Numbered from the stretch's first letter, positions 26,110 to 34,875 are shown. The stretch is 64,000 nucleotides of DNA from Prevotella sp. (GCA_017960525.1 JAGCZA010000145.1:16611-80610), one strand, 5' to 3'. Notes: generated by a model not told the origin, from the sequence alone. Program-made: numbers and translations.

Positions 26110-27507
26110 TCACTCGTCGGGCAGGAACAGCGGGTCTTCGGGCATAACCATCACAGGCGTGGTGTTGTAGGCCTGCATCACTTTCTCTGGCACAAACTCA
26201 TTGGGCACCACCAGTCGGAACATATACTCGCGGAACCAGCGGTCGGTCATAATGAGGCAGCCCTTCTGCCCCCAGTCGGCACCCCACGAGTTCTCCACTT
26301 TCCACTTCACGGCTTTGCCCTTCTTGTCGAGGTCGACGGCACAAAGGGTCATAGCGTGGGTGGAGCCGCTGTCGAAAGTCTGGATGCGCTCGGCCTTGTT
26401 CATACCGAAAGTGGTGCCGAAGAGCGGGCCGTAGTCGAAATTCTCCGTATCGCAGTAGCCGCGCTTGCGGTCGAGTTGCTTGCCCACGTCGTAACTGCTG
26501 TACAGTTTGTGACCGGCACGCAGGGTGGCGATGGCCATCTCCTCGATGTCGTCCATAGGCAGATTGACATATTTCCAGTTATGCCCGTCGTAGGTATGGC
26601 GGTCAAGTTCCACCTCGTAGGTCTTATAGTAGGGGCGGCGCGGGTCGTTCATCACCATAATGAAGGTGCCGTTGAGATTCTTACCCACCACCTCCTTGTA
26701 GAACGACTGGGGAGTGTACTCTTTGGCTTCACCTACGGCGTTGCCCTTGGTGGAGCGGAAGGTGTAGGTGAACTTCTGGGGTGGCTCGCCAATGGTGTAC
26801 TGGAGCATATGGTAAATCTGGCAGAGCATACGTGTCTTGGCCTTCTCTATCGAGGCACCCTTCTTGCCTTTCTGCACCATTTCGCGCAACTGGAGACCGA
26901 ACTCACGAAGTTTCGACGAGATGAGTTGGCGGGCTTTCGACGTGTTGTCGCTGGTGAACGACTCAGGCATTGCCTCGCGTGGCACCAAGCCGTACTTGTC
27001 GGCCAGGTCGGCCACACCGCAGAAGGTTCCGCCGTCGCCAATAGGATAGTGGAAGAAGAACTGCACGCGCTGGTCGTCGATGGGCTTCTGTCCTGTGTCT
27101 ATGCACCCTTGCAGCATCAGGTTGGCCTTCTCCAACTGGTCGTAGAAGAAGAGGTAGGCCTGCGAAAACTCCACGCTGACCGAGTCGGTACGCAACAGAT
27201 AGTCGCCGCGCAGCACGTTCATACCCGAGAACATCCAGCAGCGTCCGCTCTGCTTCTGGTCGGTGATGCTCTGCTTTTTCGTCTCTATGCTGAAGTGGGT
27301 GTCCAGCGCTCCTGCATTCTGATGGTTCTTGGCTACGTCGTCGATGGCGTTGGCGGCAATGGCGTTCATCAGAGCCTTGTCGCTGGCAGCCAGTTTCTGC
27401 TCTTTCTGTATCTCACTGAGCATCTTGTTGCTGATGCCGCCATCTTTCTTTTGCGCCTGCGTGGCGATAGCCAAACAGAGGCACGTCAGTAATAGGGTTT
27501 TTCTCAT
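26110..27507 (-). CDS. Exported C1 peptidase, aminopeptidase C / bleomycin hydrolase type
   Basis: 465 aa with a signal peptide (MRKTLLLTCLCLAIATQA). The papain-like triad is intact: Cys in DQKQSGRCWMFSGMNVLR (about residue 89), His in DSGSTHAMTLCAVD, Asn in WKVENSWGADWG. The order and spacing fit PepC/bleomycin hydrolase, which cleaves N-terminal residues from peptides. Family members are often cytosolic, so the signal peptide indicates a periplasmic or exported form. A minus-strand -7 box TAACTTTG lies at 27547-27554. Confidence 0.9.
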   Translation of the reverse strand: MRKTLLLTCLCLAIATQAQKKDGGISNKMLSEIQKEQKLAASDKALMNAIAANAIDDVAKNHQNAGALDTHFSIETKKQSITDQKQSGRCWMFSGMNVLRGDYLLRTDSVSVEFSQAYLFFYDQLEKANLMLQGCIDTGQKPIDDQRVQFFFHYPIGDGGTFCGVADLADKYGLVPREAMPESFTSDNTSKARQLISSKLREFGLQLREMVQKGKKGASIEKAKTRMLCQIYHMLQYTIGEPPQKFTYTFRSTKGNAVGEAKEYTPQSFYKEVVGKNLNGTFIMVMNDPRRPYYKTYEVELDRHTYDGHNWKYVNLPMDDIEEMAIATLRAGHKLYSSYDVGKQLDRKRGYCDTENFDYGPLFGTTFGMNKAERIQTFDSGSTHAMTLCAVDLDKKGKAVKWKVENSWGADWGQKGCLIMTDRWFREYMFRLVVPNEFVPEKVMQAYNTTPVMVMPEDPLFLPDE

Positions 27508-27546
27508 ATTTTGCGGTTATGTGTTATTACAAATGTTGTTCGTGTG

Positions 27547-27554
27547 CAAAGTTA
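27547..27554 (-). promoter_or_regulatory. -7 box for the C1 peptidase gene
   Basis: TAACTTTG on the minus strand, 39 nt before the ATG at 27507. No clear -33 TTTG. Confidence 0.5.
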
Positions 27555-27649
27555 CTGTTTTTATCTGGGATAGCGGCATTGCTTACCGTTAAATATTCTT
27601 TATAGAAACACAGGATTTGTGAGATATGGTGTTGGTGGGGGCAAAAAAG

Positions 27650-27733
27650 TTAAATCAACGACATTGATTTAACGTTCAATGTCATTGATTTAATGTTCAT
27701 TGTCGTTGATTTATCGTTCAATGTCGTTGATTT
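27650..27733. repeat. 21-bp tandem hairpin array (TTGATTTAA type)
   Basis: Three 21-bp units begin at 27671, 27692 and 27713, all ending TTGATTT, with the core GTTCAATGTC. A half-unit in front forms TTAAATCAA-CGACA-TTGATTTAA (27650-27672): 9-bp arms and a 5-nt loop. Sequence is unrelated to the neighbouring 22-bp array but the design (arms, 5-nt loop, about two helical turns) is the same. Together with that array it fills the 331-bp gap 27508-27838, where no gene is seen. Confidence 0.85.
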
Positions 27734-27737
27734 AACT

Positions 27738-27838
27738 TTTGCTCCGTCCAATTGGATCAATTGGTTCGTCCAATTGAAGCAAATGGTTCGTCCAATCTCG
27801 GAGAAAGGACGAACCAATTTTTTCTTATGGACGAATCA
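27738..27838. repeat. Degenerate 22-bp hairpin array, ATTGGTTCGTCCAAT variant
   Basis: Units begin at about 27738, 27760, 27782 and 27804, with cores such as ATTGGTTCGTCCAAT and a last pair in the opposite orientation (GGACGAACCAATT, GGACGAATCA). The TTCGT/ACGAA loop is kept while arms drift from TTTGG to ATTGG. The array begins at the stop codon of the SSS transporter gene on the minus strand. Confidence 0.8.
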
Positions 27839-29362
27839 TCACTTGTAGCACTCGAACATCTGGTCGAGTTGCTGGCGTGGAAGTTTCGGCGAGAGCAGAC
27901 TGACCAACCAAACCACGGGGAAACCGCCCACCATAGCGATGGCACCGCAATTGATGGGGTTGATGGGGTTGCCTGCAAGCATATTGATGACCGTGAGACC
28001 GACGCCCCAGATGAAGCAAGCCCAGACGGAAGCGGTGGTGACGCCGCGCCAATAGAGACCCAGCATAAACGGGGCCAGGAAGGCTCCGGCCAACGCTCCC
28101 CAAGAAATGCCCATCAACTGTGCAATGAACGTGGGCGGATTGAGGGCGATGAGCAGCGAAATGGCAATGAAGAACATAATGAGCACGCGCATCACCACCA
28201 CCTTACGGCGCTCAATCTTCTCGGCCACTACGTCGTCGATGCTTCCCTCTTCAACTTCGCCAGGAAGCGACTTCTTGTCGCGATAGATGAGGTCGAGCGT
28301 CATTGTCGACGAAGAGGTGAGTACCAGCGAGGCCAGGGTCGACATCGAAGCCGAGAGCACCAACAGCACCACAAGGGCGATGAGTGCTGGTGACAGCTGT
28401 ACGAGCATAGCTGGCACGATGGAGTCGTAGGCTATCTTGCCGTTGGCACCGATGACAGGGTCGTAGAGACGACCGAAGCCGCCAAGGAAATAGCATCCGC
28501 CAGCCACAATGAAGGCGAATACGGTAGAAATGACGGTGCCGCGCTTGATGGCACTCTCGTCGGTGATGCTATAGAACTTGCCAACCATCTGCGGCAGTCC
28601 CATAGTGCCAAGCGATGTGAGAATGACTACGCCGAAGAGACCCCAAGGGTCAGGGCCAAAGAGGGTGGCAAACATACCGCTGCCTGGCTCGGTGGCGCCG
28701 TCGGCAGGCAGTTCAGCCAGTTTCTCAACGGCAGCTGTCAGCCCGCCCTGGGCACTTAGCACGGCGAGGATGACGGCTACAATGCCGAAGAGCATAATGA
28801 TGCCCTGAATGAAGTCGTTCATAGCCGTAGCCTTATAGCCGCCAATGATGACATAGACGGCAGTAAGTATCGACATAATGACAACACAATACTCGTAGGG
28901 AATGTCGAACCCCATTTCGAAAAGCCTTGATATACCGCTATATACGCCTGCGGTATAAGGGATGAGGAATACAAAGGCAATGATACTGGCAGCCACACGC
29001 AGACCCTGGTCGTTGAAACGGGTGCCGAAGAAGTCGGGCATTGTGCGGCTCTCAATGTGCTGCGTCATCAGTTTTGTGCGCCGCCCCAGAATCACCCAGG
29101 CTAAGAGCGAGCCGATGACGGCATTGCCAATGCCAATCCAGGCCGAGGAAAGACCGTATTTCCATCCGAACTGTCCGGCGTAGCCCACGAAGACCACAGC
29201 CGAGAAATAACTGGTGCCGAAAGCGAAAGCCGTGAGCCAAGGCCCTACAGAGCGCCCACCGAGCACAAATCCGTCAACACTTCTGGCCTGCTTGCGGGAA
29301 TAGATGCCCACGCCCACCATAATGGCCAGGAAAACAATGGTTAAAAGAACTTTGATAAACAT
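27839..29362 (-). CDS. Sodium:solute symporter (SSS family)
   Basis: 507 aa with about 13 hydrophobic segments, a Na+-coupled importer. Starts MFIKVLLTIVFLAIMVGVGIYSRKQARSVDGFVLGGRSVGPWLTAFAFGTSYFSAVVFVGYAG, which is the usual SSS opening. PDFFGTRF and LVLLVLSASMSTLASLVLTSSSTMTLDLI (Na2-site Ser/Thr helix) are also seen. Closest in style to PutP/NIS-type members, but substrate cannot be assigned. A cytosolic loop near 390-410 is acidic. Both flanks of the gene carry repeat arrays. Confidence 0.88.
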   Translation of the reverse strand: MFIKVLLTIVFLAIMVGVGIYSRKQARSVDGFVLGGRSVGPWLTAFAFGTSYFSAVVFVGYAGQFGWKYGLSSAWIGIGNAVIGSLLAWVILGRRTKLMTQHIESRTMPDFFGTRFNDQGLRVAASIIAFVFLIPYTAGVYSGISRLFEMGFDIPYEYCVVIMSILTAVYVIIGGYKATAMNDFIQGIIMLFGIVAVILAVLSAQGGLTAAVEKLAELPADGATEPGSGMFATLFGPDPWGLFGVVILTSLGTMGLPQMVGKFYSITDESAIKRGTVISTVFAFIVAGGCYFLGGFGRLYDPVIGANGKIAYDSIVPAMLVQLSPALIALVVLLVLSASMSTLASLVLTSSSTMTLDLIYRDKKSLPGEVEEGSIDDVVAEKIERRKVVVMRVLIMFFIAISLLIALNPPTFIAQLMGISWGALAGAFLAPFMLGLYWRGVTTASVWACFIWGVGLTVINMLAGNPINPINCGAIAMVGGFPVVWLVSLLSPKLPRQQLDQMFECYK

Positions 29363-29367
29363 CTTTT

Positions 29368-29470
29368 TTGTTTACGATTTACTAATTTGCGATTTATTAC
29401 CAATTTGCGGATTTGCGATTTACTGTGGGGTAGCCAAATCGTAAATCTAAAATCCGTAAATCGAAAATCA
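29368..29470. repeat. 7-8-nt tandem repeat region with inverted halves
   Basis: Left half repeats TTTACGA/TTTGCGA; right half repeats AAATCGT/AAATCTA/AAATCGA, so the two halves are roughly inverted copies. The right half starts directly at the porin stop codon (29468-29470), and the left half is 5 bp from the SSS start codon on the minus strand. No gene is present. Confidence 0.75.
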
Positions 29471-30559
29471 GAATGCCACCTGCACCTGTGCCTGTAGCCA
29501 GTTGTAGTCTTTTGAACTGATGTTATCGCCACAGAGGCAGCGGGTGTACTGCACCTGGAAGCGGCACTTCTTGTAGAACCAGTACTGAAGGCCCAGCGTC
29601 AGGTTGGTCTGGTCCCATCCGTCCACCTTGGTGTTGCGGTCGAAGGTTTCGCCGCTGGCCACCACATCGAGCGCCTCATAGACTGGGATGCACGTCGTCA
29701 CATAGCCGCCGCGACTGCCCACGTCGCCGTCTTTGCCGCCCAGCCACTCAGCACGTATGCTGGCGGGACGGGCCTCCTTGTATTTGCCCTTGGAGTAGGG
29801 TGCGGTTTTATACTCGGCACCAACCGAGTAGCGGTTGCGCTTGTAGTTGTCACCCTTCTGAATGTTAGGGTTCCAGGCCGCCGTTCCTACGGCATTGCCC
29901 GTTCCCAGATAGCCAGAGCCAACGATACGGAAACCGTCGAAGGGCCGCACCTCCAGTTTGGCCAGGAAGTCTTTCTGGTTGTTGGCATCCTTGCGATTGA
30001 TACCCTGGCCGCTCATCAGGGCCAGTTCATAGTGCAGGAAATCGTTGGCAAGGTCGCCAAAGACCATCAGGCCTTGGTCACGACCATAGTTCACGCCATT
30101 GAGTGGGTCGGGGCCTTCGCCGGCCAGATAAAGCACAGCCTGGGAATAGACGTCAATCAGTTCCAACTGCGTGGGCGACATAGGGTTCTCCATCGTGTAC
30201 GAGTGTTTGAACTGACCCAGGCGCACGGTGAGGCTCTTGTCGTTTGTGATGCGATAGTCGGTGTAGAACTCCTGCACCACGCTCGAGAAGTCGTGCATAA
30301 ACAGGAACGACCATCGGTCGGTGATGCGGGCCTTTGCCCACAGCAGCGTGCGCTTCAGGTTGTAACTGTTGGTTTTCTGGCCGTTAGGGTCTTGGTACGA
30401 CCATCCGCCCTGGGCATAGCCATTGAGCGTGATGCGAGAGGTGAAGTCCTTCATCCAGTCAATCTCCTGATTGTCCGATTTCTGTTGTGCCACAGCAGTA
30501 AGGCTGTTTAATGCAACTAATGCAGCAGCCAGTGTGACGGTCAAAATGGTTTTCTTCAT
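29468..30559 (-). CDS. Outer-membrane porin, OprP/OprO-like
   Basis: 363 aa. Signal peptide about 1-24 (MKKTILTVTLAAALVALNSLTAVAQ). The mature protein alternates short amphipathic strands ending in aromatic residues and closes with QAQVQVAF, the C-terminal Phe typical of barrels assembled by the Bam complex. Segments SRITLNGYAQGGWSYQD, LKRTLLWAKARITDRWSFLFMHDF and RLGQFKHSYTMENPMSPTQLELID resemble phosphate-selective porin O/P proteins. The substrate is not known. ATG 30559 was chosen because the longer frame reads through a promoter. Confidence 0.82.
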   Translation of the reverse strand: MKKTILTVTLAAALVALNSLTAVAQQKSDNQEIDWMKDFTSRITLNGYAQGGWSYQDPNGQKTNSYNLKRTLLWAKARITDRWSFLFMHDFSSVVQEFYTDYRITNDKSLTVRLGQFKHSYTMENPMSPTQLELIDVYSQAVLYLAGEGPDPLNGVNYGRDQGLMVFGDLANDFLHYELALMSGQGINRKDANNQKDFLAKLEVRPFDGFRIVGSGYLGTGNAVGTAAWNPNIQKGDNYKRNRYSVGAEYKTAPYSKGKYKEARPASIRAEWLGGKDGDVGSRGGYVTTCIPVYEALDVVASGETFDRNTKVDGWDQTNLTLGLQYWFYKKCRFQVQYTRCLCGDNISSKDYNWLQAQVQVAF

Positions 30560-30601
30560 TGTTTTTATGTCGGTTTGGTGGTTTGTCGCCGAAAAACGCT
30601 G

Positions 30602-30609
30602 CAAAATTA
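30602..30609 (-). promoter_or_regulatory. -7 box for the porin gene
   Basis: TAATTTTG on the minus strand, 42 nt before ATG 30559, in the divergent gap shared with uxaB. Confidence 0.6.
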
Positions 30610-30778
30610 CACATAATTCCGCAATGCACAAACAAAAAGTCAGATATTTTGTTCTTTTACTACGTTTTTATGCTTTATGTAAATCCGCGCTATGAGTCAT
30701 TAACCTTGGCAATGCTTATCGGTAATAAGGCTGAATGTGGTCAACTGAACAAGCGCCAGCAAATAGTTGTCAATAAAA

Positions 30779-30810
30779 TTTGGTGGTTTGGAAATAAAGT
30801 TGTAATTTTG
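30779..30810 (+). promoter_or_regulatory. uxaB promoter (TTTG-20 nt-TAATTTTG)
   Basis: TTTG 30779-30782 and TAATTTTG 30803-30810 separated by 20 nt. Leader of about 38 nt to ATG 30852. No operator-like symmetry was noticed. Confidence 0.7.
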
Positions 30811-30851
30811 CAGCCGATTCCCAAATATAACTAACTAAAACACTAAAAACA

Positions 30852-32294
30852 ATGTTGAAACCACTAAACAAACATTTCGCCCCTAAGAGCGTGATGCCCG
30901 AGAAAGTCATTCAGTTTGGCGAGGGCAACTTCCTGCGTGCATTTGTTGACTGGATTATCTGGAACATGGACCAGAAGACCAATTTTAATGGCTCTGTGGT
31001 CGTTGTCCAGCCTTTGGCACAGGGTATGGTGGAATGGCTGAACGGCCAGGACTGCCTCTACCACGTGAACCTGCAAGGGCGCGAGAACGGCAAGCCCGTG
31101 AACACGCTGGAGCGCATCGATGTCATCAGCCGCTGTCTGAACCCCTACAGCCAGAATGATGCCTTTATGGCCCTGGCCGACCAGCCGGAAATCCGCTTTG
31201 TCATCTCGAACACCACCGAGGCCGGCATCGCCTTCGACCCCGTATGCAAGCTCGACGACAAACCCGCCAGCTCGTATCCCGGCAAACTTGTGCAGCTGCT
31301 ATATCGCCGTTACCAGACCTTCAACGGCGACCCCACCAAGGGCCTCATCATCTTCCCCTGCGAGCTGATCTTCCTCAACGGCCACGTGCTGAAGGACTGC
31401 ATCCGCAAGTATATCGACCATTGGGAGCTGCCCGAAGGCTTCCGTAAGTGGTTTGAGGACTGCTGCGGTGTCTACGCAACCCTCGTGGACCGCATCGTGC
31501 CAGGCTTCCCCCGCAAGGAGATTGCCCAGATTCAGGAGAAGGTGGGCTATCGCGACAATCTCGTTGTCCAGGCTGAGAACTTCCACCTGTGGGTCATCGA
31601 GGCCCCGAAGGAAGTGGCACAAGAGTTCCCCGCAGACAAGGCCGGCCTGCACGTGCTCTTCGTTCCCAGCGAGGAACCTTACCACAAGCGCAAGGTCACG
31701 CTGCTCAACGGCCCGCACACCGTGCTCTCGCCTGTGGCTTACCTTAGTGGCGTGAATATTGTGCGCGACGCCTGTCAGCACGAGGTCATCGGCAAGTATA
31801 TCCACAAGGTGCAGTTTGAGGAACTGATGCAGACTCTCGACCTGCCAATGGAGGAACTGGAGAAGTTTGCCGGCGACGTGCTGGAGCGCTTCGACAATCC
31901 CTTCGTAGACCATGCAGTTACGAGTATTATGCTCAACTCATTCCCGAAGTTCCAGGCTCGCGACCTCCCAGGTGTTAAAACCTATCTGGAGCGAAAGGGT
32001 GAACTGCCAAAGGGACTCGTCTTCGGCCTGGCTGCCATCATCACCTACTACAAGGGTGGCAAGCGTGCCGACGGCGCAGAAATCACGCCCAACGACGACC
32101 CGAAGATTATGGAACTCCTGCAGCAGCTCTGGGAAACTGGCGATACTCAGAAGGTGGCCGACGGCGTGCTCTCGGCAGAGTTCATCTGGCAGGAAAACCT
32201 CAACAAGGTGAAGGGTCTTAACGCCCTCGTCAAGCAGTATCTCGACCTCATCCAGCAGGTGGGTATGCTTGAGGCCGTGAAAACCATTCTCTAA
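30852..32294 (+). CDS. uxaB: Tagaturonate reductase (altronate oxidoreductase)
   Basis: NADH-dependent reduction of D-tagaturonate to D-altronate in galacturonate breakdown. 480 aa, family length. Starts LNKHFAPKSVMPEKVIQFGEGNFLRAFVDWIIWNMD with the Rossmann glycine motif. Further motifs are FVISNTTEAGIAF, IIFPCELIFLNGHVLKDCI, VDRIVPGFPR, FHLWVIEAP and KRKVTLLNGPHTVLSPVAYL (catalytic Lys region). It stands alone: uxaA, uxaC and a kdg transporter are absent from the window. A PL9-like pectate lyase gene is 31 kb away and could feed the same pathway. Confidence 0.93.
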   Translation: MLKPLNKHFAPKSVMPEKVIQFGEGNFLRAFVDWIIWNMDQKTNFNGSVVVVQPLAQGMVEWLNGQDCLYHVNLQGRENGKPVNTLERIDVISRCLNPYSQNDAFMALADQPEIRFVISNTTEAGIAFDPVCKLDDKPASSYPGKLVQLLYRRYQTFNGDPTKGLIIFPCELIFLNGHVLKDCIRKYIDHWELPEGFRKWFEDCCGVYATLVDRIVPGFPRKEIAQIQEKVGYRDNLVVQAENFHLWVIEAPKEVAQEFPADKAGLHVLFVPSEEPYHKRKVTLLNGPHTVLSPVAYLSGVNIVRDACQHEVIGKYIHKVQFEELMQTLDLPMEELEKFAGDVLERFDNPFVDHAVTSIMLNSFPKFQARDLPGVKTYLERKGELPKGLVFGLAAIITYYKGGKRADGAEITPNDDPKIMELLQQLWETGDTQKVADGVLSAEFIWQENLNKVKGLNALVKQYLDLIQQVGMLEAVKTIL

Positions 32295-32353
32295 TGCAAT
32301 CCGGCATATACAACAATTGTATGTACTCGTAGAAGTACACCCGCACAAAGAAT

Positions 32354-32390
32354 GGCAGCGACAATGGTAGTACCCCTGTCGCTGTCATTA
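32354..32390 (+). terminator. Possible terminator after uxaB
   Basis: GGCAGCGACA (32354-32363) pairs with TGTCGCTGTC (32377-32386) across a 13-nt loop, followed by ATTATTT. The T-run is interrupted, so strength is uncertain. Confidence 0.5.
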
Positions 32391-32413
32391 TTTGCACGGC
32401 AAACCTCAACACT

Positions 32414-33226
32414 ATGACCATCATCGAACAGGCCGTTGTGGCCAAGAACCCTGGTAGAAAGAGTGAGGACGGTATCGTCGTCACCCCTGACTTTATTGCC
32501 GTCATCGACGGCTCGACATCGAAGAGTATGCGCCGCTGCCACCGCGACCTCTCTCTGAGGAAGCGCAGCAATGGCGAACTAGCTATGCTCACAATTGCCG
32601 ATACCCTGCGCCATCTGAAGAACGAGGCCAGCTGCCATCTGTTCTGTACGGCAGCTACCGCTGCCATACGCAGCCGCTACAAGAAGTCGCTGCTCAATCA
32701 CCTGGCGCAGCATCCCGAAGACCGACTGGCTGCCTCGTGCGTGGTGTTCAGCCGCCTGCGACGTGAACTGTGGATGGTGGGCGACTGCCAGGCGCTCGTT
32801 GGGGGTGAACTGTTCGACAATCCCAAGCCCTACGAGCAGGAGTTGGCCGAGCGGCGTGCCGACATTATCAAGGCCAGTCCGAAACCCTGGGAGCATTTCC
32901 TGGAGAATGATACGGCGCGTGCAGCCATTATCCCCCGTATGCTGGAGACGATGCAGCACCAGAACAACGGCTATAGCGTCATCGACGGTTTCCCCGTGGA
33001 CGAGCAGCATGTGCGTGTGATTCCCTTGGACTTCCGCCCTTGGGAGATTGTGCTGGCCTCGGACGGTTATCCCTTCCTCTGCCCCACATTGGCGGAAAGC
33101 GAGGAGCGGCTGGCACGTCAGCGTGAAGGAGATCCTCTGAACATCGGCGACTTCAAGGCAACAAAAGCTTTCACGCCTGGCAACAATTCGTTTGACGACA
33201 GGGCGTATATAAGGTTTTTGGTGTAG
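32414..33226 (+). CDS. PPM/PP2C-like phosphatase-fold protein
   Basis: 270 aa, cytosolic. It carries the metal-site pattern of PPM phosphatases: KNPGRKSEDGIVVTPDFIAVIDGSTSK (about 12-38), LAASCVVFSRLRRELWMVGDCQALVGG (about 102-128) and IVLASDGYPFL (about 212-222). The late Asp motif (NSFDDRAYIRFL) closes the protein. Sequence similarity to Ser/Thr phosphatases is weak and the substrate is unknown. It faces porX tail to tail, and only a 7-nt tandem repeat separates the two stop codons. Confidence 0.7.
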   Translation: MTIIEQAVVAKNPGRKSEDGIVVTPDFIAVIDGSTSKSMRRCHRDLSLRKRSNGELAMLTIADTLRHLKNEASCHLFCTAATAAIRSRYKKSLLNHLAQHPEDRLAASCVVFSRLRRELWMVGDCQALVGGELFDNPKPYEQELAERRADIIKASPKPWEHFLENDTARAAIIPRMLETMQHQNNGYSVIDGFPVDEQHVRVIPLDFRPWEIVLASDGYPFLCPTLAESEERLARQREGDPLNIGDFKATKAFTPGNNSFDDRAYIRFLV

Positions 33227-33229
33227 TGA

Positions 33230-33250
33230 CTATTGAACATTGAACACTCC
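33230..33250. repeat. ATTGAAC 7-nt repeat between two stop codons
   Basis: ATTGAAC occurs twice in tandem followed by ACTCCC, filling nearly the whole 24-bp gap between the convergent stops of the PPM-like gene and porX. Confidence 0.65.
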
Positions 33251-34852
33251 CTACCTCTTTTTTCCCGTCATCGTGATGAGGGGGATGAGCATTTCCTCCA
33301 TCGAGATGCCGCCGTGTTGGAAGGTGTCCTTGTAGTAGCTGACGTAATAATTATAGTTGTTGGGATAGGCAAAGAAGGCATCGCCGGTAGCAAAGACGTA
33401 GCTCGTTGAGAGATTAGGCGAGGGCAGTTGGGCCTCGGCGGGGTTCTTGATGACAAAGAGTTCCTTCGAGTCGTAACTTAAGTTCTTGCCTAATTTATAG
33501 CGTAAGTTGGTGTTTGTGTTGCGGTCGCCCACTATCTTCACGGGCTTGGTGCAGCGAATGGAGCCGTGGTCGGTGGTGACGATGACGCGGCAGCCCGTCT
33601 GCGCCAGCCATCGGAAGAAATCGGCAATGACGGAGTGGCGGAACCAGGAGAGGGTGATGCTGCGGTAGGCCGACTCATTACTGGCCAGCTCGCGAACCAT
33701 TCGACTTTCGGTGCGGGCATGGGAGAGCATATCTATGAAGTTGAACACCACCACGTTCAAGTTGTAGCGTTGCAGGGTGTTGAGCTGCTGCATCAGCTTG
33801 TCGGCCTCGGAGGAGTTGTTGATTTTGTGGTACGAGAAGGTGTCGTGGCGGCGGTAGCGGTCAATCTGTGTCTTGATGAGCGGCCCCTCGTTCAGGTTTT
33901 TGCCCTCCTCTTCGTCTTCATCGACCCAGAGGTCGGGGAACAGCTCGGCTATCTTGTTGGGCATAAGGCCTGAGAAAATGGCGTTGCGGGCATACTGTGT
34001 GGCCGTCGGGAGGATGCTGCAGTAAAGTTCCTCGTCGATGTCAAACTGGTCGCCAATCTCCTGTGAGATAACCCGCCACTGGTCGTAGCGGAAGTTGTCG
34101 AGCACCACGAGGAACACCTTTTCGCCCTTGTCAAGCAGGGGGAAGACACGCTCCTTGAAGATGCGGTGGGAGAGCAGAGGGGTGTAGGGGGTTTCAATTT
34201 GACCATTGACCATTGGCCATTGAGGATTTTCGATTTTCGATTTGGGTTTCACCCAATCGAGGTAGTTCTTCTTGATATACTTGGCAAAGGCGGTGTTGGC
34301 TTCCTCTTTCTGCATGGCCAGCATATCGGTCATCTGCGAGTCGGTGCTGGAGAGTTGAAGTTCCCAATGGACGAGTTGGCGGTACACCTGCACCCAGTCC
34401 TGCCAGGTGCGGCAGTCCATAATCTGCATAGCAATCTGCTGGAACTGCTGCTGGTACTGGCTCTGAGTCACCTCGGTCTCAATCTCCCGTCGGTGGATGT
34501 TCTTCTTCAGCACCAGCAGGATTTGGTTGGGGTTGACGGGTTTGATGAGATAGTCGGCAATCTTCTGGCCGATGGCCTGCTCCATAATATTCTCTTCCTC
34601 GCTCTTAGTGACCATCACAACAGGTGTCGAGGGCGAAATCTGCTTGATGCGCTGAAGGGTCTCAAGCCCGGAGAGGCCTGGCATCTGCTCGTCGAGCATC
34701 ACCAGGTCAAACGACCGTTCACGGCACAGGTCTACGGCATCGGTGCCGTTGCTGCACGTTGTCACTTCATAGCCTTTCTTTTCGAGGAAGATGACGTGTG
34801 CCTTTAGTAGCTCCATCTCGTCATCCACCCACAACAGTTGTCCGTTAGTCAT
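33251..34852 (-). CDS. porX: PorX-type response regulator with PglZ-like phosphatase domain
   Basis: 533 aa. Receiver domain about 1-120 (LLWVDDEMELLKAH, VMLDEQMPGLSGLE with the phospho-Asp, VVMVTKSEEE, DYLIKPVNPNQIL). A helical linker follows about 125-230, then an alkaline-phosphatase-like PglZ domain about 235-533 (VFLVVLDNFRYDQW, FNFIDMLSHARTESRM, RVIVTTDHGSI). In Bacteroidota PorX pairs with PorY and the sigma factor SigP to control type IX secretion; none of these partners is in the window. Residues about 202-222 (KSKIENPQWPMVNGQIETP) are encoded by 7-nt tandem repeats. Confidence 0.92.
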   Translation of the reverse strand: MTNGQLLWVDDEMELLKAHVIFLEKKGYEVTTCSNGTDAVDLCRERSFDLVMLDEQMPGLSGLETLQRIKQISPSTPVVMVTKSEEENIMEQAIGQKIADYLIKPVNPNQILLVLKKNIHRREIETEVTQSQYQQQFQQIAMQIMDCRTWQDWVQVYRQLVHWELQLSSTDSQMTDMLAMQKEEANTAFAKYIKKNYLDWVKPKSKIENPQWPMVNGQIETPYTPLLSHRIFKERVFPLLDKGEKVFLVVLDNFRYDQWRVISQEIGDQFDIDEELYCSILPTATQYARNAIFSGLMPNKIAELFPDLWVDEDEEEGKNLNEGPLIKTQIDRYRRHDTFSYHKINNSSEADKLMQQLNTLQRYNLNVVVFNFIDMLSHARTESRMVRELASNESAYRSITLSWFRHSVIADFFRWLAQTGCRVIVTTDHGSIRCTKPVKIVGDRNTNTNLRYKLGKNLSYDSKELFVIKNPAEAQLPSPNLSTSYVFATGDAFFAYPNNYNYYVSYYKDTFQHGGISMEEMLIPLITMTGKKR

Positions 34853-34875
34853 AGTTCTTCTTGTTTCTTTTTCTG

